Shown here: piece by piece, positions 33,355 through 39,905 of the stretch
Layout: each line of letters starts with the position of its first letter
Position numbering within the stretch: position 1 is the first letter of the stretch
NCBI GenBank assembly: GCA_902779455.1
Contig: CACZBS010000021.1
Coordinates: 1-58,721, forward strand
Reading direction: 5' to 3'
Source of the DNA: an uncultured Prevotellaceae bacterium
GTDB lineage: Bacteria > Bacteroidota > Bacteroidia > Bacteroidales > Bacteroidaceae
Length of the DNA: 58,721 nt
Translations under genes and position numbers: made by a program
Notes under the pieces: model-generated
The model's database searches: none
What the model saw: the letters and a program-made list of their open reading frames with translations, nothing else
What the model was told of the DNA's origin: nothing

Positions 33355-33465
33355 CTACATATTAGAAGGCGTCATGTTGCGCTTTGTTTTTGGTCGAATC
33401 GAAACTACCACAATCGAAAAGGCAATCAAGAACAATGCAGAGATGACTGCCACGGGGTGTAGCAT
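33355..33465 (-). CDS. Small hydrophobic peptide, type I toxin-like (36 aa)
   Basis: The peptide begins MLHP, has one hydrophobic helix at residues 5-23 (VAVISALFLIAFSIVVVSI) and then a basic tail RPKTKR. This is the layout of type I toxins and other bitopic microproteins. A GGAG lies 5 bases upstream of the ATG, unusual in this window. Ribosome binding site and start codon can be buried by the hairpin 33473-33519 and by pairing of GTATAC (33524-33529) with the bases over the start. A possible promoter is TTTCTTTG on the minus strand (33686-33693). The plus-strand RNA would be its antisense regulator. Expression and toxicity are inferred only. Confidence 0.5.
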   Translation of the reverse strand: MLHPVAVISALFLIAFSIVVVSIRPKTKRNMTPSNM

Positions 33466-33535
33466 ATACTCTCCGTAGTGTGCGCGAGGCTCAAGTAGCC
33501 TTAGTCGCACACTTTACGGCGTATAGTATACTCCT

Positions 33536-33622
33536 ACGTGGGTGTTTCTCTGCCTGTTTATTGCCAAGGCTGTGGTAGGCCGCGATCGACGAACAGGCAG
33601 ATATGAGCACCCACGTTTTTTT
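33536..33622 (+). terminator. Long two-part hairpin with T run
   Basis: ACGTGGGTG (33536-33544) pairs with CACCCACGT (33608-33616), and TCTGCCTGTT (33549-33558) with AACAGGCAGA (33592-33601). Seven T residues follow. It reads as a terminator on the plus strand; on the minus strand it would be a structured leader of the small peptide mRNA. Confidence 0.75.
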
Positions 33623-33765
33623 GTATGTAGTAAAACCAGGTAGAGAATAGTCTGCAGGGTGCCAAGGACAACTATTTGAAACGAACAAAGAAACAGATTA
33701 GGAAACATAAGCGTTTTTGACATCCTTGGTTGACTGATCAACCTGAATTAGCACTTCACGAGAAC

Positions 33766-33907
33766 GTATCAGCCAGACAAGCAATTGGATGTTTGCGCTC
33801 ATAAGGGCGTGGACAGTATGATTGTTGTCTGATACAGGCCGTGCTAAGCCTAGGTTGAACACCATCTCTTCCACGCCCCCTTTTCGAAATGAAGAGAGGG
33901 CTTTTTT
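33766..33907 (+). promoter_or_regulatory. Attenuator-like leader of the DNA methyltransferase gene
   Basis: A terminator-type hairpin (GCCCCCTTTTC 33875-33885 with GAAGAGAGGGC 33891-33901) is followed by six T residues ending one base before ATG 33909. Its 5' arm can instead pair with AGGGCGTGG (33804-33812) through CCACGCCC (33871-33878). That strand lies in the loop of another stem, GTATCAG (33766-33772) with CTGATAC (33829-33835), extended by GACAAGCAAT with ATTGTTGTC. The mutually exclusive pairings suggest transcription attenuation. No known riboswitch was recognised. Confidence 0.5.
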
Positions 33908-33908
33908 C

Positions 33909-35216
33909 ATGTCGACAGTCGAGAAGGATATCAACGAGAGTTCGGAGAAAATTGAAAAGGTGAAGCGCATCGTGCAAGATCGTGCGCTGGCACTTGAGTA
34001 TAAAAAGCAGATTCCTCAGACACCGATTGCAGATGGTTATCCGTGGAAGAACATGGAGTTTAGCGAGCCGGAGAATACGGTTCGAATAGGCACGGTGTTC
34101 AGCGGTATTGGTGCCATTGAACACGCTTTTCTGCGGCTCGGACTAAGGCATCGGATTATGTTTGCGGGCGACATCGAGCCGAAGTGCAAGCAGAGCTATT
34201 TCGCCAATTACGATATTCGCGAGGAAGACTGGTTCACGGACATCCGCGACTTCGATGCCCGCCGCTATCGGGGGCAGGTAGACTTCGTAATCGGTGGCGC
34301 ACCATGTCAGGCGTTCTCGATGGTGGGGCATCGGCTTGGCTTTGAGGATGCCAGAGGAACATTGTTCTACGAGTTTGCCCGCGTAGTGAAGGAGACACAG
34401 CCAAAGGTTTTCCTGTTTGAGAATGTACGCGGACTACTCAACCACGACAAGGGGCGAACATGGCACGTGATGTACGATATATTCAACGAGTTAGGCTACG
34501 ACGTAAAGTTTCGTGTGCTGAACAGTTGTGACTATGGAATTCCGCAGCACCGCGAACGCGTCTATTGTCTTGGATTCAGATGGAGGACGAAGTTTGAATT
34601 CCCAGCTCCGATACCGCTGGAATACAAGATGTACGACTTTCTGGAGGACTATATCGATACGAAGTATTTTCTGAAGGAGAAAGGTATCAAGTTTGTGACC
34701 AGCCATAAAAACCACGACAAATCCTATACGCAGATAAATGGTGACATTCAGCTCTGCCAGAAACGCAACCAGCAGTTCAACTGGCACGGCGATTTCGTAT
34801 ATCATCCCGACTCGGAACTGACGCTTTCGGATGAGGCTTTCGATGAGTTCATCTTTGATGTACGCGACGTGGAAGAGAAATATTATCTGTCAGATAAAGT
34901 CGCGAAATATGTGCTAGCCGGTGGCACAAAGAACTTTAAGACCTCGACAGAGACCGACCTTGACGTGGCACGTCCGCTACTGCAGTCGATGCACAAAATG
35001 CACCGAGCTGGGGTGGACAATTATGTGACACATAAAGGACGCATCCGCAAGCTGACGCCTCGAGAGTGCTTGCGCTTGATGGGATTCAAGGATTGGTTCA
35101 AGATTGTCGTGTCTGATACTTCTATGTATCAGCAGGCAGGCAACAGTATCGTTGTCGATGTGTTGATAGCTATTCTGAAGCAGATGGACATAACTAAATA
35201 CGGTGTTAAGTTATGA
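33909..35216 (+). CDS. DNA (cytosine-5-)-methyltransferase
   Basis: This 435-aa type II modification enzyme should place m5C within a defined site. The canonical motif order is present: motif I RIGTVFSGIGAIEHAF (59-74), motif IV GGAPCQAFSMVG with catalytic C133, motif VI FLFENVRGL (near 163), motif VIII QHRERVY, and motif X QQAGNSIVVDVL near the C-terminus. The region between VIII and IX is the target-recognition part. ATG 33909 is used; the track upstream is hairpin sequence. Its stop overlaps the HNH nuclease start by 4 bases, and a vsr gene lies downstream. The sequence is clearly less GC-rich than the first 33 kb. Confidence 0.94.
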   Translation: MSTVEKDINESSEKIEKVKRIVQDRALALEYKKQIPQTPIADGYPWKNMEFSEPENTVRIGTVFSGIGAIEHAFLRLGLRHRIMFAGDIEPKCKQSYFANYDIREEDWFTDIRDFDARRYRGQVDFVIGGAPCQAFSMVGHRLGFEDARGTLFYEFARVVKETQPKVFLFENVRGLLNHDKGRTWHVMYDIFNELGYDVKFRVLNSCDYGIPQHRERVYCLGFRWRTKFEFPAPIPLEYKMYDFLEDYIDTKYFLKEKGIKFVTSHKNHDKSYTQINGDIQLCQKRNQQFNWHGDFVYHPDSELTLSDEAFDEFIFDVRDVEEKYYLSDKVAKYVLAGGTKNFKTSTETDLDVARPLLQSMHKMHRAGVDNYVTHKGRIRKLTPRECLRLMGFKDWFKIVVSDTSMYQQAGNSIVVDVLIAILKQMDITKYGVKL

Positions 35217-36211
35217 TTATTGGGGGTGAGAAATTCAAATTCGATGGTACGTTCGATACGCCAATTACTGTGGCCGATAGTTGGGTGATGCCTAAAAACA
35301 AACTTGGCGGAGGTAACGGCGAAGCGAAACTCTACGTCGGCTCACGTGACAAGATGGAGGCTTTCTTTGGCGAGATTGGATTCACTGCAACTTGTTTTGT
35401 ACTCCGTCAGGACTTGCAAGCCTACATGCAAGCCATCAAAACTGAGTATTTATCTCCGTCGCAGGAGTATCGTGGGCGTGACGAGATGCGCTTGCTATGG
35501 TCGGAACGAATGCAGAAGATAGACGCACTGCCCGACGGTATCGTGGATTTCACTATCCGCGAGCAATCACAGATAGCCGGGCCGCGTGGCTATGTCAATT
35601 CGACAGATAGGATATATAAGCTTATACGTGAGATCTCTCTTCCACTCGTGTCGTATATCTCCGTCATGCGGCTCGACTACAACGGACAGCTAATGTTTTA
35701 CCTTAAACTGTTTGCAGACTTTGAGGAGATCGAGAAACGCAAGTCATTCATAGAGAATTATGGCGCCATAAAACAGACCGAAGATGAGAAATTTTATGGG
35801 GCACGTGAAGAAACTGTCGACGAAAAGAAACCTGCCGTTCGCTACGGTCGTGAAGGTCAAGATGAATATCGGCGCAAACTGCTGGAGGAATGTCCTTTTT
35901 GTCCTATCACCATGATAAACGAAGAGTCCTTACTCATTGCCAGTCATATCAAGCCCTGGGCAGTGTCTGATTCTAAGGAACGCATCGACCCGAATAACGG
36001 GTTCATACTTTCACCTCTCTATGACAAACTATTCGATCGCGGCTACATCACCTTCAACGATGATAAGCGAGTCTCAATATCTAACTGGCTCTCACGTCAA
36101 GTCCGAGACCGCATCGGTATCAAAGAGAACCAGAAGTTTCAATTCCTGCCAATCAATGATGCCCGCGCACAATATTTGGAGTATCATCGCTGTATGGTCT
36201 TTAAAGGTTAG
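35213..36211 (+). CDS. HNH restriction endonuclease partner of the methyltransferase
   Basis: This 332-aa protein has a C-terminal HNH nuclease domain: CPFCPITM, then LIASHIKPW with the catalytic histidine, then DPNNGFILSPLYDKLFDRG. The N-terminal ~200 residues have no recognised fold and may bind the target site. Its ATGA overlap with the methyltransferase makes a type II restriction-modification pair the natural reading. HNH_2-type restriction enzymes with this SHIKPW signature are often found beside m5C methyltransferases. The recognition sequence cannot be predicted. Confidence 0.85.
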   Translation: MIIGGEKFKFDGTFDTPITVADSWVMPKNKLGGGNGEAKLYVGSRDKMEAFFGEIGFTATCFVLRQDLQAYMQAIKTEYLSPSQEYRGRDEMRLLWSERMQKIDALPDGIVDFTIREQSQIAGPRGYVNSTDRIYKLIREISLPLVSYISVMRLDYNGQLMFYLKLFADFEEIEKRKSFIENYGAIKQTEDEKFYGAREETVDEKKPAVRYGREGQDEYRRKLLEECPFCPITMINEESLLIASHIKPWAVSDSKERIDPNNGFILSPLYDKLFDRGYITFNDDKRVSISNWLSRQVRDRIGIKENQKFQFLPINDARAQYLEYHRCMVFKG

Positions 36212-36278
36212 GGCCGGTAAACCTATGAGGGGTTCTTCTCATTCAGCAATATGTATGCACAGAAATAAAGGTAGTCTT

Positions 36279-36863
36279 TTACCAATACTCAATCTCCCGT
36301 ATTGACAGCTCGTCGGGCTGCATGCCGTCCACACTGTGAAGATAACAGAGCACCCAGTTGCCATATCCGTCATATTCATAGGTATAATCGAAAATCAGTG
36401 TGTAGTATGGGGAGTCAGAAAATACGTGCATGAAATTGTCACCATAAAATTCGTCTTCCGTGTGAATTAGTTCACGACGGTCATTGTAGTCGCGACGAAA
36501 GATCCAAGATAAGTGACCGTCTTTGTAGTCGTAGTCAACGGTATGGGGCTTGAAAACGCGTTCTTTTTCTTTCTCGAGTTGCGCAGCTAACTCCTCGGCA
36601 TTCCTCCGATACACATGCCAGCGATCATCCTGTTCGTCAAGTCCCATTACGGTGACTTCACGTTCGGGAATACCTTGTTCGTCGTAATAGGTATCTCTGC
36701 ACATATAGAGTTGGAAGGTTATGCCATTGTATTCAGCAGTATGACCACTATTCTCACCCTTCGGATTGCAAATGGCTTTCATCGCATCATAAAGAGAATG
36801 AGAAGAGTCGTAGCTCTTCTCACGAATATGCTTGATTTTTCTATGGGTCTGTCGTATGCTCAT
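36279..36863 (-). CDS. Hypothetical protein with YD-like C-terminal motif
   Basis: This 194-aa protein is not recognised as any known family. The N-terminus is basic with no signal peptide; the middle is charged and helical (NAEELAAQLEKEKERVF). The C-terminal part (YTYEYDGYGNWVLCYL, ending REIEYW) resembles the YDxYGNW...REIEY ending seen in many Bacteroidetes YD/RHS-derived proteins. It is the only minus-strand gene inside the defence run and interrupts the restriction-modification locus between the nuclease and vsr parts. It may be an acquired accessory gene. Confidence 0.7.
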   Translation of the reverse strand: MSIRQTHRKIKHIREKSYDSSHSLYDAMKAICNPKGENSGHTAEYNGITFQLYMCRDTYYDEQGIPEREVTVMGLDEQDDRWHVYRRNAEELAAQLEKEKERVFKPHTVDYDYKDGHLSWIFRRDYNDRRELIHTEDEFYGDNFMHVFSDSPYYTLIFDYTYEYDGYGNWVLCYLHSVDGMQPDELSIREIEYW

Positions 36864-36935
36864 AATAGTATGCTAATTTCTGGTGCGAAGATACAAAGTA
36901 TTTATGAATAATGATTCTGTTTGAGGAAAAATGTG

Positions 36936-36943
36936 TAACTTTG
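36936..36943 (+). promoter_or_regulatory. -7 element TAACTTTG immediately before a start codon
   Basis: Five bases (TAGCC) separate the element from ATG 36949, the same arrangement as at 22418. It predicts a leaderless transcript for 36949-37946. Confidence 0.7.
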
Positions 36944-36948
36944 TAGCC

Positions 36949-37377
36949 ATGAAGCGAAAGATATACGTAGCGAGCAGCTGGCGGAACGCGTACTATTCGG
37001 AGGTGGTGCAGCGGCTGAGGGAGGCGGGACACGAGGTGTACGACTTCCGAAATCCGCCGTCGGGGGATGTGGGATTCAAGTGGAGCAGCATTTCGGAGGA
37101 CTATATGGCGTGGACACCTGAGGAGTATCGTGAACAGCTGAAGCACCCGAAGGCCGTGCGACAGTTTGCCAACGACATTGAGGCAATGAAGGCATGCGAT
37201 GCATGTGTGCTGGTGTTGCCCTGCGGCAGGAGCGCGCATACGGAGGCAGGCTGGTTTGCTGGCAGGGGCAAGACGGTCTTGGCGTTGATTCCTGAGCGGC
37301 AGGAGCCGGAACTGATGTATAGGCTGTTCGACGTGGTGTGCTGCACGATGGAAGAACTCATCAATGCATTGAAGTAG
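36949..37377 (+). CDS. Nucleoside 2-deoxyribosyltransferase-like protein
   Basis: This 142-aa Rossmann-like protein begins KIYVASSWRNAYYSEVVQRL. It contains ANDIEAMKACDACVLVLPCG and then RSAHTEAGWFAGRGKTV, the order typical of the deoxyribosyltransferase/SLOG-like superfamily, where the acidic residue in AHTEAG is catalytic. Members are found in phages, nucleotide salvage and defence loci. Enzymatic activity and substrate are unproven. The vsr gene starts 2 bases after its stop, so the two are co-transcribed. Two upstream codon choices were rejected because the -7 element overlaps them. Confidence 0.75.
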   Translation: MKRKIYVASSWRNAYYSEVVQRLREAGHEVYDFRNPPSGDVGFKWSSISEDYMAWTPEEYREQLKHPKAVRQFANDIEAMKACDACVLVLPCGRSAHTEAGWFAGRGKTVLALIPERQEPELMYRLFDVVCCTMEELINALK

Positions 37378-37379
37378 GT

Positions 37380-37946
37380 ATGGATAAACTCACAGTACAA
37401 CAACGGCATAATAACATGGCGGCAATCCACGGCAAGGACACGAAGCCGGAGATGGTGGTGCGCCGTTGGCTGTGGGGACATGGATATCGATACAGGCTGA
37501 ACCATCCACGACTGCCTGGGAAACCGGACATCGTGATGCGGAATTATAGGACTTGCATCTTTGTGAACGGATGCTTCTGGCATGGCCACAATGTAAGCCT
37601 TTCTTCCGTCCCCTCTCCAAAGGGCGAGGGAAGCAGAGAAATTGAGAATTCCGAGTGCTGCAAGATACCGAAGACGAACCGCGACTTCTGGGTGGCGAAG
37701 ATTCGGAGGAACCAAGAGCGTGACATGAAAGTGATGCATGAATTGGCCTCGATGGGCTGGCACTCCATCACCGTCTGGGAATGTGAGCTGAAGCCCAAGA
37801 TCCGTGAAAAAACGCTGGAATCGCTTGTATATACGCTCAACAAAATTTTCCTTCAAGACCATAGCGTCAGAAGATACGAGATGCCAGAGGAGGCCCCCCT
37901 GCTGGCGGCAGAAGATATTCCCGAATACAATACAACTCCCGAATAA
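37380..37946 (+). CDS. vsr: Very short patch repair endonuclease (Vsr) with an internal insertion
   Basis: This mismatch endonuclease nicks at T:G mispairs that arise when m5C deaminates, and so accompanies the m5C methyltransferase at 33909. The 188-aa protein shows MAAIHGKDTKPEMVVRRWL (13-31), PGKPDIV with the metal-binding D50, VNGCFWHGH (62-70), the PKTNRDFW zinc-region continuation and VWECELK. About twenty residues (roughly 72-92, including SPKGEGSRE) interrupt the normally continuous stretch between CFWHGH and C-K-IPKTN. The corresponding DNA contains a partly palindromic repeat. Whether the enzyme remains active is unknown. Confidence 0.9.
   Translation: MDKLTVQQRHNNMAAIHGKDTKPEMVVRRWLWGHGYRYRLNHPRLPGKPDIVMRNYRTCIFVNGCFWHGHNVSLSSVPSPKGEGSREIENSECCKIPKTNRDFWVAKIRRNQERDMKVMHELASMGWHSITVWECELKPKIREKTLESLVYTLNKIFLQDHSVRRYEMPEEAPLLAAEDIPEYNTTPE
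37603..37633. repeat. Partly palindromic repeat inside vsr
   Basis: CTTCC at 37603-37607 and GGAAG at 37629-37633 bracket CCCCTCTCC and GGGCGAGGG, an imperfect palindrome with an AAA centre. It encodes the PSPKGEG stretch that Vsr proteins normally lack. Confidence 0.55.
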
Positions 37947-37989
37947 TGGGCCGTCTTGACCAGACTGTCAAAACCGCCCGCCCCCACAA

Positions 37990-38034
37990 AAAAGGAAATC
38001 CGTGTGACTCGTTGAATCACACGGATTTCCTTTT
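37990..38034 (+). terminator. Strong hairpin terminator after vsr
   Basis: AAAAGGAAATCCGTGTGA pairs with TCACACGGATTTCCTTTT around a short loop. It is near-perfect and works in both directions in principle; it ends the restriction-modification locus. Confidence 0.9.
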
Positions 38035-38407
38035 GGATGCTCGTTTTTTTTTTATATTATTTTACCTCCTCTAATCTAAACGTTGTTGTATATCAATTAT
38101 TTACAAGCATACGTGAACGATAAGAAAATGAAAAGAAGGCTATTAAGCCAAACAAAAATATGAATCGATAAATACGCTTAGGATTGTCGATTATTATTTT
38201 GTAAGTTTGCATGAAACTTTGCCCTAATGACGTTCAGGTACTAGTCTTACCATTATAGTGTTTTCAGTTAGGCAAACCATATTGCTAACAACAGGGTTAA
38301 AAAATGAATTATTTTCAATTTTTGACGTTACGATTTATTAATTTTACGAATTATTGAAGTGTATATGGATCTTTTTTAGTATTTTTGTACCATTAAAACC
38401 ATATACG
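38035..38407. other. AT-rich regulatory gap upstream of the BREX operon
   Basis: These 370 bases hold no credible gene. A TAAGTTTG at 38202-38209 is directly followed by a 15-codon ORF (38211-38258) that I do not consider supported. The region ends with the operon promoter and the inverted repeat described next. The rest shows only AT-rich sequence. Confidence 0.6.
38361..38406 (+). promoter_or_regulatory. BREX operon promoter bracketed by inverted repeat arms (candidate operator)
   Basis: The -7 element TATTTTTG (38380-38387) is flanked by GTATATGG (38361-38368) and CCATATAC (38399-38406), perfect 8-bp inverted arms. The second arm ends one base before ATG 38408. The XRE regulator encoded first in the operon is the obvious candidate to bind here. 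Confidence 0.6.
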
Positions 38408-38635
38408 ATGGAAGAAAACAAAGATTTAAATCGGATTAAGGTGATGTTGGCCGAGAAGAAACGCACCAACAAATGGCTTGCAGAGCAACTTGGCGTCAAT
38501 GCCGCCACAGTTAGTAAGTGGTGTACCAATTCCTCCCAGCCATCTTTGGACATGTTAAGCAAAATAGCAGCAGCCTTAAAAGTGGATTATACAGAACTTG
38601 TAAGAATTAAGCGTATTCATGGCGAAGAAGAATAA
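38408..38635 (+). CDS. Small XRE-family (HTH_3) regulator of the BREX operon
   Basis: This 75-aa protein consists essentially of one helix-turn-helix domain: KVMLAEKKRTNKWLAEQLG, then the recognition helix region NAATVSKWCTNSSQPSLDML, then KIAAALKVDYTEL. It is the first cistron of the BREX operon and overlaps brxA by 17 bases. Small XRE regulators probably hold defence operons in check by autorepression. That function is inferred from context and from the inverted repeats at its promoter. Confidence 0.88.
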   Translation: MEENKDLNRIKVMLAEKKRTNKWLAEQLGVNAATVSKWCTNSSQPSLDMLSKIAAALKVDYTELVRIKRIHGEEE

Positions 38636-39347
38636 CGGCAAATATGACTCAGGAGTCAACATCATGGGTAGTGTACCGAACTACAACGTGATGCTTGACT
38701 ATATCAGTGATACATACGGCATCACTGAAGGCAGTACAGGTGCCTTTGAATTCAGAACAGAGAAGTCTTTGCAACGGTTTGTATCAGCTATAGAATCATG
38801 TATTCTTAAATTTAGAAATGGCTCTCACAAGAAGATGTTCTTCGAAGCCATTGCTGATAAAGCTTTTTCGGTACAGGAAAGGCTAATCATCCTGTTTTGG
38901 CAGCTGACCTATTCCAATCTTTTATTCTCTCGGATAACGGCAGAAGTGTTTATGAAGGCAGTTTATTCTGGTCGTGTCACCATTACGGCTGAAGAGATTA
39001 CCAATTTCTTACGCTTTATAAAGGAAACAGAGAATGGAGAGTTGGATTGGAGCGAAGACACTATTAAGATTTCTGGAAGCAAGTATCTCACCATCATGAA
39101 GAAACTTGGACTTGCTGATGGGGCAATCAAAAAAAGTATTGTTCATCCAGTCATTACAAACAACCTCTTTGTTTATTATATCCGTTTCATCCAGACCATA
39201 ACAGATGACAAGACTTTGCGCAACCCATATATCATTTTCTCGTTCAGTGAAGAACAGAATCTGATTAACCGATTGAAAAGGATTGAGAATATTCAACATT
39301 GGGACGTCACCCAAATAGGTAAAGAAATAACTATAGATTTGAAATAA
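38619..39347 (+). CDS. brxA: BREX protein BrxA (DUF1819)
   Basis: This 242-aa protein matches the small helical BrxA/DUF1819 family that opens type 1 BREX operons. It has the typical middle stretch KAFSVQERLIILFWQLTYSN and a two-winged-helix-like content. BrxA of studied systems resembles the RNA/DNA-binding protein NusB and is needed for phage exclusion in some of them. It starts inside the XRE gene and is followed by brxB after 1 base. Identification is supported strongly by position. Confidence 0.88.
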   Translation: MAKKNNGKYDSGVNIMGSVPNYNVMLDYISDTYGITEGSTGAFEFRTEKSLQRFVSAIESCILKFRNGSHKKMFFEAIADKAFSVQERLIILFWQLTYSNLLFSRITAEVFMKAVYSGRVTITAEEITNFLRFIKETENGELDWSEDTIKISGSKYLTIMKKLGLADGAIKKSIVHPVITNNLFVYYIRFIQTITDDKTLRNPYIIFSFSEEQNLINRLKRIENIQHWDVTQIGKEITIDLK

Positions 39348-39348
39348 T

Positions 39349-39900
39349 ATGGTTTCTACTTATATTCAAGAACACAACCGTCTATTCGGTGACCTGACGG
39401 CAGCTTTAGGACGTGACCTTGCTCACCTGTCTTCTGAGGCCAATGGCGGAAGGAGTATTCTATTCGTTTATCCACCTGTTGACGAAGAGAAATATATTGA
39501 GGAGGCAAAGCATAGGTTCACTGAGGGATATGAGTTCATCGACCTCCGACAACTATTTGTGGAGTTTGTCGATTCAAAAGGGCTGGACAAGTTCAAACGC
39601 CAATTCAAGAATATGGGTACGGAAGTTTTTGTCAGTCAAAACTATACAGAGGGAACTTTTTATAGCTTCCTGATGAAACGAATCGTGGATTCTGCAGCAA
39701 AAGGCGTCTCTCCGATATTGATACATACAGGTGTCATCTATAAGATGGGATTTTCCAATCAGAACATCATGGAAGACCCGGATGTGATGAAATTCCAGAA
39801 ACCGCTCGTGTTTTTCTATCCTGCGGTGACGAGGAATGAGACTATCTATTTTCTCGACCTGCAACCAGCTTCAAAATATCGCTGTGTGGTTATTATGTAA
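39349..39900 (+). CDS. brxB: BREX protein BrxB (DUF1788)
   Basis: This 183-aa protein corresponds to DUF1788, the second gene of type 1 BREX. Visible family features are the opening HNRLFGDLTAALGRD, SILFVYPPVDEEKYIEEA in the first half, and IHTGVIYKMGFSNQNIME near residue 125. The molecular role is unknown; it is required for defence in studied systems. It sits between brxA (1-base gap) and brxC (5-base gap) in a tightly packed operon. Confidence 0.88.
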   Translation: MVSTYIQEHNRLFGDLTAALGRDLAHLSSEANGGRSILFVYPPVDEEKYIEEAKHRFTEGYEFIDLRQLFVEFVDSKGLDKFKRQFKNMGTEVFVSQNYTEGTFYSFLMKRIVDSAAKGVSPILIHTGVIYKMGFSNQNIMEDPDVMKFQKPLVFFYPAVTRNETIYFLDLQPASKYRCVVIM

Positions 39901-39905
39901 TACAT

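Larger units (their letters stand above)
33302..33622 (+). ncRNA. Candidate structured RNA, antisense to a small peptide gene
   Basis: The limits are inferred from the promoter at 33289-33296 and the hairpin with T run ending at 33622. The roughly 320-nt transcript would contain the stem GTGTGCG/CGCACAC (33478-33484 with 33506-33512), extended by CCGTA/TACGG, and the long terminal hairpin. It would be fully complementary to the minus-strand peptide ORF 33355-33465. A sense ORF of 34 codons (33374-33478) exists but has no obvious ribosome binding site. No known RNA family was recognised. Confidence 0.45.

Noticed and set aside
33374-33478. 34-codon plus-strand ORF inside the candidate ncRNA
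   Set aside because: No Shine-Dalgarno and no recognisable motif; the antisense minus-strand peptide has a much better initiation signal and membrane helix. Kept only as an alternative.
33716-33743. Sigma70-like TTGACA and palindrome GGTTGACTGATCAACC as methyltransferase promoter
   Set aside because: No matching -10 element at proper spacing, and Bacteroidetes do not use this consensus; the palindrome may still be a protein site but nothing supports a specific role.
38211-38258. 15-codon ORF directly after TAAGTTTG upstream of the BREX operon
   Set aside because: Too short and without any pattern; could be chance in AT-rich sequence.
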